Positions 1-9,290 of a DNA stretch of 64,000 nucleotides are shown here, in pieces. Source of the stretch: Tistrella mobilis KA081020-065 (lineage in GTDB: Bacteria; Pseudomonadota; Alphaproteobacteria; Tistrellales; Tistrellaceae). Both the position numbers and the translations under genes were made by a program. The stretch spans positions 3,640,001 to 3,704,000 of the forward strand of contig NC_017956.1 in NCBI RefSeq assembly GCF_000264455.2. Direction: 5' to 3'. Under the pieces are notes generated by a model that saw only the letters and a list, made by a program, of their open reading frames with translations, did not search any database and had not been told where the DNA came from. The number at the start of each line of letters is the position of its first letter. The stretch's first letter is position 1.

Positions 1-765
1 CGGCCTCTGCGGTCGACAGAAAGGCCGTGCCCAGCTGGGCGCCGGCGGCACCCATGGCGAGCGCGCCGGCAATGCCGCGGCCGGTCATGATGCCCCCGGC
101 CGCAATCAGCATCACCCCGGCGGCTGCCGCCTCTGCGGCCAGCGCTTCCAGCAGGGCCGGCCAGCCGAAGGCCGGGGCGGCCCGTCCGCATCGAACATGC
201 CGCTATGCCCGCCGGCATCGGCGCCCTGCAGCGCGATCATCTCCACCCCCGCCGCGATCAGCGCCCGGCCTTCCAGCGGCGTGGTGGCAGTGCCGATCAG
301 CGCGATGCCGCGCGCCCGCGCCGCCTCGACCAGCCCTGCCGGGGGCAGGCCCATGGTGAAGCTCAACGCCGCCGGCGCCTCGTCGAGCACGGCACGGATC
401 TGGGCATCGAGCGGCGGCGCGGCATCCGAGACATCCTCGGGCAGTACCGCCCCCACCCGCGCCGCCAGCGGTTCCAGCGCCTGGCGTGCGGCCGCGATCT
501 CGTCTGCCCCGGCGATCCGTCCCTGATGGAAGAACAGGTTGACCGCAAACGGCCGGTCGGTCTGCGCGCGGATCGCCCGGATCTCTCCGGGGATGTCCTG
601 GGCGCGGGTATAGGCGGCCCCCAATGACCCCAGAACCCCCGCCTCGCTTGCACCGGCCACCAGATCGGCGGTGGTCGGCCCACCGGCCATGGGCGCCTGG
701 ATGACCGGCAGGCGGAGACCGAAACGGCGGGTCAGGGCGGTGGCGATGAGGGGACGGGCAGACAT
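1..765 (-). CDS. Nitronate monooxygenase (2-nitropropane dioxygenase family), partial and apparently frameshifted
   Basis: FMN-dependent TIM-barrel enzyme that oxidises alkyl nitronates. The N-terminus has the QAPMAGG strand near residue 22 and the middle has GADAGGHSG, both typical of the family. The start at 765 is chosen because a GGAGG lies about 8 bases upstream and the family motif begins soon after. The frame stays open to a stop at 112-114, but the family's C-terminal sequence (AAGGIMTGRGIAGAL, GAQLGTAFLSTAEA) continues in another frame from about 185 to position 1. A one-base indel near 170-190, beside a GGGG tract, is the simplest explanation. It may be a pseudogene or a sequencing error. 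The 3' end lies outside the window. It is divergent from a LysR gene, which probably controls it. Confidence 0.8.
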
Positions 766-845
766 GGCGACAACCTCCGGGGGCTTTTGAACCGCTTTCA
801 GCTTACGTCGCACCAATGCTTGCACACCAGCGACGATGAGTGGAT

Positions 846-872
846 CATGTTTTCAGTTTTTTTGAAAACATG
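846..872. promoter_or_regulatory. Palindromic operator between the nitronate monooxygenase and LysR genes
   Basis: The sequence CATGTTTTCA at 846-855 and its exact reverse complement TGAAAACATG at 863-872 flank a 7-base T-rich spacer. This 10-bp perfect inverted repeat lies 81-107 bp upstream of the monooxygenase start and overlaps or just precedes the LysR start. A dyad in a divergent LysR/target intergenic region is the usual place for autoregulation and target activation. Binding is inferred. Confidence 0.6.
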
Positions 873-1739
873 AGCCTTCCGATGGACCTGGCCGACCTGG
901 CAGCAGTGAAAGCGGTGGCAGAGCTCGGCGGGGCGACCCCGGCGGCCGAGCGGCTGAACTGCGTGCCCTCGGCCGTCACCGCCCGCCTGAAGCGGCTTGA
1001 AGCCGAACTCGATGTCGCCCTGTTCCGCCGCCGCTCCCGCGGACTGGACCTCACCGAGGCCGGGCAGCGGCTGAAAGACTATGCCGACCGGCTGCTGATG
1101 CTGGCCGAAGAGGCCCGCCACGCGGTGGCCGGTGGCGGTATGGCCGGTCTGCCGGTCCGGATCGGTGCGATGGAAACCATCGCCGCCACCCGCCTGCCCG
1201 GCATTCTGGGCCGCTTCCGTCGCCAGGCCGGCAGCGGCGCCCGGCCGATCGGCCTTGCCACCGGCACCACCGACGAACTGGTCGCGGATCTTCTGCGCCA
1301 TCGCCTGGATGTGGCGCTGATCGCGGGCCCGCTCGACCACCCTGCCCTGGCCAGCCGCCGCGTCTGGACGGAACGGCTGGTCCAGGCGGCCCCTGTCGCC
1401 GGGGCAGAGACCGGCAGCGACGGGCTGCCCCTGCCGCTGATCGGTTTCCGGTCGGGCTGCGCCTATCGGGCGCGGGCCGAGAAACTGCTGCGAGAGGCCG
1501 GCCGCCTGCCGGTCCGGGTGCTGGAGCTGGGCACGCTCGACGGGGTGATCGGCTGCGTGGCGGCAGGGCTCGGCTTCACCATCCTGCCGGAACGGGTCTT
1601 CCAGGGTCATACCGGCCCCGGCATCGCCCTCACCCCCCTGCCCGCCGCCGCCGCGGAGGTCGAGGTGCTGGCGGCCTGGCCGCGCGGGCGCGGCGACGGT
1701 CTGGCCGAAGCCTTCGCCGCCGCGGCAGAGGCGGCCTAG
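870..1739 (+). CDS. LysR family transcriptional regulator
   Basis: The N-terminal winged helix-turn-helix is clear: LAAVKAVAELGGATPAAERL, then SAVTARLKRLEAELDVALFRR and LTEAGQRL. A shortened effector-binding domain follows; the protein has 289 residues from this start. In-frame ATGs at 870 and 882 and a GTG at 840 are possible starts, with no convincing ribosome site before any of them. The ATG at 870 lies inside the palindrome and 882 lies just after it, so translation or transcription could be blocked by a bound regulator. It is divergent from the nitronate monooxygenase, its likely target. The inducer is unknown. Confidence 0.85.
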   Translation: MSLPMDLADLAAVKAVAELGGATPAAERLNCVPSAVTARLKRLEAELDVALFRRRSRGLDLTEAGQRLKDYADRLLMLAEEARHAVAGGGMAGLPVRIGAMETIAATRLPGILGRFRRQAGSGARPIGLATGTTDELVADLLRHRLDVALIAGPLDHPALASRRVWTERLVQAAPVAGAETGSDGLPLPLIGFRSGCAYRARAEKLLREAGRLPVRVLELGTLDGVIGCVAAGLGFTILPERVFQGHTGPGIALTPLPAAAAEVEVLAAWPRGRGDGLAEAFAAAAEAA

Positions 1740-1745
1740 GCGCGA

Positions 1746-2450
1746 TCAATCCTGCGGCAGCCGCTCCATCAGGAAGCGGGCCGCCGCCTCGGCGCCCTGC
1801 TGGTCGATGCCATGGGCAAGGCCGGGCCGGCGGATCAGCGCCGCCTGGATGCCGGCCGCCTCGAGCTTGGCAAGCGCATGGCCCGAGGCCTCGACCGGCA
1901 CGACCGGGTCGTTGGTGCCGTGGATCAGCAGCACGTCGGGCCGGCGCGCGCCCTCGGCCATCGGCGGCACCTGGCCGAGCATGGCCCCCGAAAAGCCCAC
2001 GATCGCCGCCGGCGGCTGGTCGAGCGCCAGCCCCACCCCCAGCGACATCATCGTGCCCTGCGAAAAGCCGATCAGGGCCAGCCGGTCGGCGCCCAGCCCG
2101 TGGATCTTCAGCTTCCCGGCCAGAAACGCCCTGAGCGGCGGCGCAGCACGGGCAACCCCGGCCGCCATCCTTGCATGGGCCGCCGCCATGTTGGCCGGGT
2201 CGCGGCGCAGCATGTCGGGGTCGTAATCGTCCAGGCCGAACCACTGCCGGCCGAAGGGCGACATTTCGCACGGATACGGCGCATCCGGCGCATAGAAGGC
2301 GGTGTGCGGCAGCGCCTGGGCAAAGAACGGCGCCAGCCCGATCAGGTCCTGGCCGTCGGCGCCATAGCCATGCAGGAAGACCACGATCCGGCGGACGATG
2401 CCGTCCTTGGGCAGAAGATCGGGGCCGGTCAGGGTGGCGGGCGCGGTCAT
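1746..2450 (-). CDS. Alpha/beta hydrolase, phospholipase/carboxylesterase family (first of a tandem pair)
   Basis: A 234-residue cytosolic serine esterase. It has the HGYGADGQD oxyanion region, the nucleophile elbow GFSQG, an aspartate in GTNDPVVP and a histidine in GLAHGID, which together make a complete catalytic triad in family order. The start at 2450 is preceded by GGGAG. The next gene upstream (2488-3234) is a paralogue on the same strand, separated by 37 bp, so the two are probably co-transcribed. Members of this family hydrolyse short-chain or lyso-phospholipid esters; the substrate here cannot be told from sequence. Confidence 0.88.
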   Translation of the reverse strand: MTAPATLTGPDLLPKDGIVRRIVVFLHGYGADGQDLIGLAPFFAQALPHTAFYAPDAPYPCEMSPFGRQWFGLDDYDPDMLRRDPANMAAAHARMAAGVARAAPPLRAFLAGKLKIHGLGADRLALIGFSQGTMMSLGVGLALDQPPAAIVGFSGAMLGQVPPMAEGARRPDVLLIHGTNDPVVPVEASGHALAKLEAAGIQAALIRRPGLAHGIDQQGAEAAARFLMERLPQD

Positions 2451-2487
2451 GGGTCTGGTCTCCCGAAAAGACAGGCGGTCGGATGGG

Positions 2488-3234
2488 TCACTGCGGCAGG
2501 TGATCGTCGAGGAAAGCGGTCGCCGCCGCAAGCCCGGCGAAATCGACCCGGTGATCCAGCCCCGGCCGGGCCAGAAGCTCCACCCGGAAGCCGGCCGCCC
2601 CAAGCCGCGCCTGCACCCAGCGTGCCGCGGCGAAGGGCACCACGTCGTCGGCCTCGCCATGGACCAGCATCACCGGCGGCCGGGATCCCCCCTCCGGCAG
2701 TTCCGGCAACGCCCCCAGCAGCGTGCCCGAGAACCCCACCACCGCAGCCGGTGCCGGCTGCCCCGTGGCCAGCCGCGCCATCATCATCGCCAGCGACATC
2801 ATCTGCCCCTGCGAGAAGCCGGCGAAGGCGGTCGCGGCGGCCGGCACCTCCAGGGACCCGAGCAGACCACGGATCCGGGCATCGAGTGCCGGACAGACGG
2901 CCGCGGCATTCCGGCCCATCAGGGCATGGCCCGCGGCATCTGCGGGCAGCATCGCCGCCGGATCGCCCGCCACCCAGCCCGGGCGGAAGCCGGGGGTGGA
3001 GAACCACTGCCGGCCACTCACCCCCTCGGGGCAGGTCTCGCCGCCATCGGGGCAGAAGAAAGCCGCCGTGGTCATCCGCCGCGCCATGCGCCGGGCGAGC
3101 GCCATCATTTCGCGACCATCGCCGCCATAGCCGTGCAGCAGAACGACCAGCCGGCGCACGGGGCCATCCTCGGGCAGAAGCAGTTCATGAGCCTGGACGG
3201 GACTTGTGGCCTGGACGGGACTGGCGGATGACAT
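2488..3234 (-). CDS. Alpha/beta hydrolase, phospholipase/carboxylesterase family (second of a tandem pair)
   Basis: 248 residues, with the same architecture as its downstream neighbour: HGYGGDGRE, GFSQGQMMSL around the nucleophilic serine, HGEADDVVP for the acid and LDHRVD for the histidine. The two proteins share many block motifs (RQWF, VGFSG.LLG, RPGL.H) but differ in between, which fits an old tandem duplication rather than a recent copy. The N-terminus has a short repeated SPVQA. It is the first gene of the pair. Confidence 0.85.
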   Translation of the reverse strand: MSSASPVQATSPVQAHELLLPEDGPVRRLVVLLHGYGGDGREMMALARRMARRMTTAAFFCPDGGETCPEGVSGRQWFSTPGFRPGWVAGDPAAMLPADAAGHALMGRNAAAVCPALDARIRGLLGSLEVPAAATAFAGFSQGQMMSLAMMMARLATGQPAPAAVVGFSGTLLGALPELPEGGSRPPVMLVHGEADDVVPFAAARWVQARLGAAGFRVELLARPGLDHRVDFAGLAAATAFLDDHLPQ

Positions 3235-3372
3235 GCGGGCTCCGTGGCGTCAGGATCATGCGGGCCGGGGTGCAGCGATGCCGCCGAGCCTGGATCAGAT
3301 CCCCTCCGAGTGCAATCATCCGGTGGCGTCAGGACGCCTCGGACATCACGCCGGCCAAGGATACCCAAGCTG

Positions 3373-3801
3373 ATGAGCGACGACACAGAGACCCGGCAGC
3401 GGGCTGATATCCAGGCCCTCCTGCGCGCCCACGCCGCCTTCTATGAAGCCTTCGTCACCCGCGATTTCGCCGCCATGCAAGCGATCTGGGCGGCGCGGCT
3501 GCCGATCGCCTGCATTCATCCCGGCTGGGGCGCCCTGGTCGGGCGCGAGGCGGTGATGACCAGCTGGCGGACGATCCTGGCCAACCCGTCCAGCCCCACG
3601 CTTGCAGTCGACCTGATCGACGTCACCGTCTATGACAGCACCGCCCGCATCCTGGCCTATGAGCGGATCAACGATGCGGTGCTGATCGCGACCAACCTGC
3701 TGGCGCGCGAGGACGGGGCCTGGAAGATCGTCCACCACCAGTCGGGTCCGACCCCGCCGCCCACGGAATACGCGACCGTCCCGCCGCATCGCCTGAACTG
3801 A
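3373..3801 (+). CDS. SnoaL/NTF2-like fold protein
   Basis: 142 residues. The pattern AFYEAFVTRDFAAMQAIW, a HPGW.AL.GREAV turn and the C-terminal ARILAYERIN...DGAWKIVHHQ strands are typical of the NTF2-like DUF4440/SnoaL group, small cone-shaped domains that act as enzymes or ligand-binding accessory proteins. The start at 3373 follows an AAGGAT at a suitable distance; an open frame upstream to 3244 has no family sequence. It stands alone between divergent esterases and MarC. No specific function can be given. Confidence 0.8.
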   Translation: MSDDTETRQRADIQALLRAHAAFYEAFVTRDFAAMQAIWAARLPIACIHPGWGALVGREAVMTSWRTILANPSSPTLAVDLIDVTVYDSTARILAYERINDAVLIATNLLAREDGAWKIVHHQSGPTPPPTEYATVPPHRLN

Positions 3802-3900
3802 CCGTCCTGCTGCACCCGCGGCGGGGTTGCGACCGTCACACGGCCCGTGACATCGTCGACGGAAGGGTGCGGTGGCCGTGCCCGTCGAAGGGAGAGTGCG

Positions 3901-4626
3901 ATGCTGGAACTGGCGATCAGTGCCTTCGTCACCCTGTTCGTGGTGATCGATCCGGTCGGGCTGGCGCCGATGTATGGCGCGCTCACCCGCGAGCATACCG
4001 AGGCGCAGCGCCGGCGGATGGCCTGTCGCGGAGTGATCGTGGGCGGGCTGGTGTTGCTCGGCTTCGCGCTGGGCGGCGAGGCACTGCTGAATGCGATCGG
4101 CGTCTCGCTCGATGCCTTCCGGGTGGCGGGCGGCATCCTGCTGTTCGTCGTCGCCTTCGACATGGTCTTCGAGCGGCGCACGGAACGGCGCAAGCGTCAG
4201 GTCGAAGCCGCCCATGCCGCCGACACCCAGGCCGGGGCCGCGGCGATGCTGGCGGCTGAATCCGCCTTCGCCGCCCCCGAACTTCTGGAAGAGGCTTTCG
4301 AGCACGAACACGAGGATGTCTCGGTCTTCCCGCTGGCCATCCCGTTGATCGCGGGGCCCGGCGCCATCACCTCCACCCTGCTGCTCACCACCCGGGCCGG
4401 GGGTGATTGGGTCGCGACGCTGCTGGTGCTGGGCATCCTGGCCCTGGTTCTGGCCTCGACGCTGGGCGCGCTGCTGATCGCCGGCCGGCTGAACCGCCTG
4501 ATCGGCGAAACCGCGGCCGCGGTGATCAGCCGGGTGCTGGGCATCCTGCTGGCCGCCCTTGCCGCGCAATTCGTGCTCGACGGGGCGGCAGAGCTGGTCG
4601 TCGGGGTGATCCGCCAGGGAGCCTGA
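3901..4626 (+). CDS. MarC family integral membrane protein
   Basis: 241 residues with six predicted membrane helices. It has the family's N-terminal motif (FVVIDPVGLAPMY) and its repeat in the second half (PLAIPLIAGPGAITS), the two inverted halves seen in MarC/YhgN proteins. A charged cytosolic loop of about 60 residues separates the halves. The start at 3901 is preceded by GGGAGAG. The family is widespread but has no settled function; a link to multiple antibiotic resistance was not upheld for E. coli MarC. It converges with ppx, with only 4 bp between the stop codons. Confidence 0.88.
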   Translation: MLELAISAFVTLFVVIDPVGLAPMYGALTREHTEAQRRRMACRGVIVGGLVLLGFALGGEALLNAIGVSLDAFRVAGGILLFVVAFDMVFERRTERRKRQVEAAHAADTQAGAAAMLAAESAFAAPELLEEAFEHEHEDVSVFPLAIPLIAGPGAITSTLLLTTRAGGDWVATLLVLGILALVLASTLGALLIAGRLNRLIGETAAAVISRVLGILLAALAAQFVLDGAAELVVGVIRQGA

Positions 4627-4630
4627 TAGC

Positions 4631-6169
4631 TCAGGCGGCCTCGGCCGTCATCCGCCAGCGGCGGCGCATCACCTTGGCCACGGCCTCCAGCCGGCGTTCC
4701 ACCACCTCGCCCATCAGATCGCGCCCGCCCGGGCGGGCGCGCAGGGTCAGCGCCTGGGGCGTCAGCTCCAGCTCTCCGCGGTCGAGCAGGGCGGGGGCGC
4801 AGCCCGAGAAGGTATCCCCCAGCCTCAGGGCCAGCCCGATCAGCCGGGCGCGGGCCTGGGCCGGCTGGTCGAGCAGATCCCGCGCCGGCCGGGCATGCAG
4901 CCCGGTGATGTTGCCGGCATAGCGCGCATAGACCGCCAGCGCCAGAAAGGCGCGCTCGCGATGGCGCAGCGGCAGGAAGGGCATGGTCAGGATCTCTTCG
5001 ATCGCATGATCGGCCCGCCGGTCGGGATGGGCGGCGACGGCGATTTCCGACAGCAGACAGGCGGCATGGCGCAGGCGCAGATCATTGGGCGTCTCGCCGG
5101 CAAACAGCGGCGCGATCCAGTCATGGACCCGGTCGCCATAGGCGCCGAAGCCCGAATGCTGATCGGCGATGTCGCGGCAGGCGGCCATCAGCGGATCGGC
5201 GGCCCTGAGCGCCGCCGGCAGGTTCTCGTAGAGCACGCCCTCGCGCAGGCCATAGGTGGAGAACACCACCTCGGACGGCTTCACCCGTCGTACCAGCCCG
5301 GCAAGCGCCGCCGCGGCATGGGGGAGGGTCGCCAGCCGCCGGGCCGGTGCCGCCTTGAGCCGGGCAAGATCGGCCGCCTTCATACCCATCACTTTGTCGG
5401 CCAGTGCCAGGGTCTGGGGCATGTCGAGCGTGTAGCGGTGGATGGCGGCGATCGGATGGCGGGTTTCGGCGATATGAACCCGCGCGATGGCACGCCAGCC
5501 GCCGCCGACCAGATAGAGCCCGCGCGCGGCCGCCTCTGCCGCCCAGGGGGCGTCGTCGAGCGCCTTCTCCACCGCCTCGGTCCAGGCCCGGGCGTCGGAG
5601 CCGCGGGCGGCCAGGCGCAGCGCGCCCACCGGCAGGGTGATCTGGCGACCCACGGCCCCCTGCTCCACCCGCACCAGTTCCAGCGAACCGCCCCCCAGAT
5701 CGGCGACCAGCCCGTCGGCCTCGGGTTCCGAGGACAGCACGCCCAGGGCCGAGAGCGTCGCCTCTTCGACACCGGTCACGATCCGGATCGGAATGCCGCA
5801 CTCCCGCTCCACCCTCTGGATGAAGGCGGGGCCGTCGGCGGCATCGCGCACGGCCGCGGTCGCCACCGCAATGATCGCATCGCCGGCAAGCTCGCGGCCG
5901 ATGGCGGCGAAGCGGCGCAGGGCCAGCGCCGCGGCGTCGGCCCGTTCAGGGTCCAGCCGGCCGGTATCGGCCACGCCGGCGCCCAGCGCGCACAGCGCCT
6001 TTTCATTGAAGATGGGCTGCGGCATGCGCTTCAGCCCGTCGAAGATCACCAGCCGCAGCGAGTTCGAGCCGATATCGATCACGCCCAGGCGGCGCGGGCC
6101 GTTGCCGGGAAGACGCAGATCCGGCGCCGCATCGGTGCCGGCCGTGGTCGGGAATACCCGTTCGCTCAT
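4631..6169 (-). CDS. ppx: Exopolyphosphatase (Ppx/GppA family)
   Basis: 512 residues. It belongs to the actin-like ATPase fold family that removes terminal phosphates from polyphosphate or converts pppGpp. The phosphate-1 loop VIDIGSNSLRLVIFDG is near residue 30 and the phosphate-2 loop LVADLGGGSLELV near residue 155. An HD-like helical domain follows in the C-terminal 200 residues. It lies 69 bp downstream of ppk1 on the same strand, so synthesis and breakdown of polyphosphate are probably encoded in one transcript. Ppx is favoured over GppA by this pairing and by the long C-terminal domain. Confidence 0.92.
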   Translation of the reverse strand: MSERVFPTTAGTDAAPDLRLPGNGPRRLGVIDIGSNSLRLVIFDGLKRMPQPIFNEKALCALGAGVADTGRLDPERADAAALALRRFAAIGRELAGDAIIAVATAAVRDAADGPAFIQRVERECGIPIRIVTGVEEATLSALGVLSSEPEADGLVADLGGGSLELVRVEQGAVGRQITLPVGALRLAARGSDARAWTEAVEKALDDAPWAAEAAARGLYLVGGGWRAIARVHIAETRHPIAAIHRYTLDMPQTLALADKVMGMKAADLARLKAAPARRLATLPHAAAALAGLVRRVKPSEVVFSTYGLREGVLYENLPAALRAADPLMAACRDIADQHSGFGAYGDRVHDWIAPLFAGETPNDLRLRHAACLLSEIAVAAHPDRRADHAIEEILTMPFLPLRHRERAFLALAVYARYAGNITGLHARPARDLLDQPAQARARLIGLALRLGDTFSGCAPALLDRGELELTPQALTLRARPGGRDLMGEVVERRLEAVAKVMRRRWRMTAEAA

Positions 6170-6238
6170 CCACTCCGTCCGCTTGGGGTGTGCGGTCCGT
6201 CCATCCTGTCACCAGCCACGGGCAACGCGGCCGACCCG

Positions 6239-8626
6239 TCAGGTCAGCGACAGGTGGGGCACTTCCCCCCGCTTCCGCAGCGCCTTGCCCCGGCCCGACA
6301 GGCTGGGATTGGTCATGAAATATGTATGCGCCGAGAAGCCCTCGCCAACCGGGGCCATGCGCTTATACACGCCGTCGGGACCGAGCGTCCAGCTCTGGAG
6401 CGTGTCCTTCAGATTGGCGACCATGATCTGATCCAGCACCTGCTGGTGCACGGTCGGGTTCTCGATCGGCACCAGGGTTTCCACCCGCCGGTCGAAATTG
6501 CGCGGCATCCAGTCTGCGGAAGAGATGAACAGTTTCGCCTGGGGCGAGGGCAGCGCCTGGCCATTGCCGAAGCAGACGATGCGGCTGTGCTCCAGGAAGC
6601 GGCCGACGATGCTCTTCACCCGGATCCGCTCCGACAGCCCCGGCACGCCCGGGCGCAGGCAGCAGATGCCGCGGATGATCAGGTCGATCTCGACACCGGC
6701 CTGAGAGGCGCGGTAGAGCGCATCGATGATCAGCGGGTCGACCAGGCTGTTCATCTTGGCCCAGATCGCCGCCGGCCGGCCGGCCTGGGCATTGGTGATC
6801 TCGCCGTCGATATGCTCCAGCAGGCGCAGGCGCACGCCGCGCGGGCTGACCGCGATCTTCTCGAAATGCGACGGCTCGGCATAGCCGGTCAGATAGTTGA
6901 ACAGATAGGCCGCATCGCGGCACAGCGCCGGATCGTCGGTGAAGAAGGACAGGTCGGTATAGATCTTGGCGGTGATCGGGTGATAGTTACCGGTGCCGAA
7001 ATGGACATAGGTCGTCAACCCCTCGCCCTCGCGCCGGACCACCAGGCTCAGCTTGGCGTGGGTCTTGAGCGAGATGAAGCCATAGACCACCTGCACGCCG
7101 GCGCGCTCCAGGTCGCGCGCCCAGCGGATATTGGCCTCTTCGTCGAACCGGGCCTTCAGCTCGACCAGGGCGGTCACCGACTTGCCGGCCTCGGCGGCGG
7201 CGACCAGCGCCTTCACGATCGGGCTGTCGTTGCTGGTGCGATACAGCGTCTGCTTGATCGCCACCACATTCGGATCCATCGCCGCCTGGCGCAGGAACTG
7301 CACCACCACGTCGAAGCTCTCATACGGGTGGTGGACGATCATGTCCTTCTGGCGGATCGCCGCGAAACAGTCGCCGCCATGCTCGCGGATGCGCTCGGGG
7401 AAGCGGCTGTTGAAGCTCTGGAACTTCAGGTCCGGCCGGTCGTCGATGATCAGCTGGCGGATGTCGGCCATGCCGGGCATGGCGGTCACCACCACCATGT
7501 CGGGGCTCTTCACGCCCAGTTGCGCCGACACGAAGTTGCGCAGGCCTTCCGGCATTTCATCGTCGATCTCGAGATGGATCACGCTGCCGCGGCGGCGGCG
7601 CTTCAGCGCGCTCTCGAACAGCCGCACCAGGTCTTCGGCCTCTTCCTCGATTTCCAGATCGCTGTCGCGCAGCACCCGGAACTCGCCCGAGGCGATGACG
7701 TCATAGCCCGGGAACAGGCCGTCGATCAGCAGCAGGATCGTGTCCTCGATGCCGATCATCCGGACCTCGTCGGTCTCGGGCAGGCGCACGAAGCGGCCGA
7801 CCTGGGCCGGCAGGCGGACCAGCGCGTTCATCATCGTGCCGTCGGCCTTGCGGCGCAGTTCCAGCACCAGCGCCAGACCGCCATTGGGGATGAAGGGGAA
7901 GGGATGGGCCGGATCGACGGCCAGCGGGGTCAGCACCGGGAAGATCTGGTTGCGGAAATGCTCGTCCAGCCAGACCCGTTCCTTCTTGGTCAGCTCGGAC
8001 GGCGAGACCACCCGGATGCCCTGCTCCTTCAGCTCCCGGCGCAGCATGCGCACCGAACGCTGCTGCTCGCGCATGGTGTCGTGGGTGCGCTGGCGGATCT
8101 GGCGCAGCTGCTGGGCCGGCGTCAGCCCGTCCTGGCCGATCAGCTCGATGCCCATCTCCACCTGGCTCCACAGCCCCGCCACGCGGACCATGTAGAACTC
8201 GTCCAGATTGTTGGCCGAGATCGACAGGAACCGCACCCGCTCCAGCAGCGGATGGCGGGTGTTCCAGCTCTCTTCCAGAACCCGGTTGTTGAAGGCCAGC
8301 CACGACAATTCACGGTTGATGAAGCGCTGCGGCGAGGTGATGTCGATCCGCCGCTGGCCGCGGGCGGGCCGGCTTGCCGCCGGGGCCGGGGCTGCCACGG
8401 GTTCCACCGCAACCGTCGCCGCCGCCACCGCCCGGGCCTCGACCTCGGCCGCACTCTCGGCGGAACTCGGCACGACGCTTGCGGCACCGGCCGCCGCTGC
8501 GGCCTCGGCCGCAGCCGCCTCGCTGAAGGTGGTGGAGGTCCCGGCCTCGGCGGCCGTTTCCACCGCCGGGGCCGCGGCGGCGTCGGTTTCGGTGGCAGGC
8601 TGCGCGGCGCGGGGGGTGGTCGGCAA
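6239..8626 (-). CDS. ppk1: Polyphosphate kinase 1
   Basis: 795 residues. It makes inorganic polyphosphate from ATP through a phosphohistidine. The N domain opens with [13 protein letters not shown] (about residue 103). The catalytic half has [23 protein letters not shown], the phosphohistidine region [15 protein letters not shown] and HFGTGNYH. The C domain has the second conserved histidine within the family pattern. About 95 residues in front of the PPK1 core are almost entirely Ala, Glu, Thr and Val and form a low-complexity leader not found in the usual ~700-residue enzyme. Followed by ppx on the same strand. Confidence 0.95.
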   Translation of the reverse strand: MPTTPRAAQPATETDAAAAPAVETAAEAGTSTTFSEAAAAEAAAAAGAASVVPSSAESAAEVEARAVAAATVAVEPVAAPAPAASRPARGQRRIDITSPQRFINRELSWLAFNNRVLEESWNTRHPLLERVRFLSISANNLDEFYMVRVAGLWSQVEMGIELIGQDGLTPAQQLRQIRQRTHDTMREQQRSVRMLRRELKEQGIRVVSPSELTKKERVWLDEHFRNQIFPVLTPLAVDPAHPFPFIPNGGLALVLELRRKADGTMMNALVRLPAQVGRFVRLPETDEVRMIGIEDTILLLIDGLFPGYDVIASGEFRVLRDSDLEIEEEAEDLVRLFESALKRRRRGSVIHLEIDDEMPEGLRNFVSAQLGVKSPDMVVVTAMPGMADIRQLIIDDRPDLKFQSFNSRFPERIREHGGDCFAAIRQKDMIVHHPYESFDVVVQFLRQAAMDPNVVAIKQTLYRTSNDSPIVKALVAAAEAGKSVTALVELKARFDEEANIRWARDLERAGVQVVYGFISLKTHAKLSLVVRREGEGLTTYVHFGTGNYHPITAKIYTDLSFFTDDPALCRDAAYLFNYLTGYAEPSHFEKIAVSPRGVRLRLLEHIDGEITNAQAGRPAAIWAKMNSLVDPLIIDALYRASQAGVEIDLIIRGICCLRPGVPGLSERIRVKSIVGRFLEHSRIVCFGNGQALPSPQAKLFISSADWMPRNFDRRVETLVPIENPTVHQQVLDQIMVANLKDTLQSWTLGPDGVYKRMAPVGEGFSAHTYFMTNPSLSGRGKALRKRGEVPHLSLT

Positions 8627-8652
8627 GATGGCTCTCCTGGGCGGGTATCAGG

Positions 8653-8671
8653 CGTGAAAACAATGTTCACG
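8653..8671. promoter_or_regulatory. Short inverted repeat upstream of ppk1
   Basis: CGTGAA at 8653-8658 and TTCACG at 8666-8671 form a 6-bp dyad with a 7-base centre, 27 bp upstream of the ppk1 start in the 145-bp ppk1/sixA divergent gap. The stretch is AT-richer than its surroundings. It does not match the Pho box I know. Role as an operator is a guess. Confidence 0.3.
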
Positions 8672-8771
8672 ATAGCGGATCTTTGTTGCGGATGCATGAT
8701 CGAGATGCCATTTCGCGCCTGAGCCCGCGGATCGGACCGCGCCCCTCACTTGCCCGGGAGACTGCCCCCGA

Positions 8772-9290
8772 ATGCCGCGCCTGATCCTGCTCCGTCATGC
8801 CAAATCGGCCTGGGACGACCCCGCCCTCGCCGATCACGACCGGCCGCTCAACCGCCGCGGCCGCGCCGCCGCCCGGCTGATGGCCAAACCTGTGGCCGAG
8901 GCGGCCCCGGACCTGGTGCTCTGCTCCACCGCCCGCCGCACGCGGGAAACGGTGGAGCATATGGTCGATGCCGGTGCCTTCCCCGCCGGCCGCGTGGTCC
9001 ACGACGCTGCGCTCTACCATGCCGCCCCGGCCGCCATCCTGGCCGTGGTCGGCATCCATGCGGCCGGCCACGCGGCGGTGATGGTGGTCGGCCACAACCC
9101 GGGCCTGCACGAGCTGGCGGCATCGATGGCGACCGCCGGCGACGACCGGGCCCGCACGGCCCTCGCCGCGAAATTCCCCACCGCCGCCCTCGCCGTCCTC
9201 GATCTGGCGGGGCCCGGATGGCGGCCGGGCGACGCCCGCCTGACCCGCTTCGTCACCCCACGGATGCTGGAGGCCGCCGCCGGTCAGTGA
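8772..9290 (+). CDS. SixA-type histidine phosphatase
   Basis: 172 residues. It has the phosphohistidine catalytic motif LLRHAKSAW at residues 6-14, the pattern DHDRPLNRRGRAAA that marks SixA proteins, a second arginine in STARRTRET and the second catalytic histidine in VVGHNPGLHEL. SixA of E. coli removes phosphate from histidine on HPt or phosphotransferase proteins. It is divergent from ppk1-ppx; whether its target is a phosphohistidine protein or a polyphosphate-related one is open. Its last 7 bases overlap the end of the convergent ABM gene. Confidence 0.88.
   Translation: MPRLILLRHAKSAWDDPALADHDRPLNRRGRAAARLMAKPVAEAAPDLVLCSTARRTRETVEHMVDAGAFPAGRVVHDAALYHAAPAAILAVVGIHAAGHAAVMVVGHNPGLHELAASMATAGDDRARTALAAKFPTAALAVLDLAGPGWRPGDARLTRFVTPRMLEAAAGQ

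Noticed and set aside
846-872. The dyad as a transcription terminator
   Set aside because: It lies at the start of a gene between divergent promoters, and its stem is AT-rich and would be weak as RNA.
3244-3372. Upstream extension of the NTF2-like gene
   Set aside because: The extra residues are Arg/Pro/Ser-rich and not family-like, and a ribosome site precedes the ATG at 3373.
4895-8722. Long plus-strand open frame opposite ppx and ppk1
   Set aside because: It mirrors the third-position GC bias of the real genes; no domain sequence is visible.
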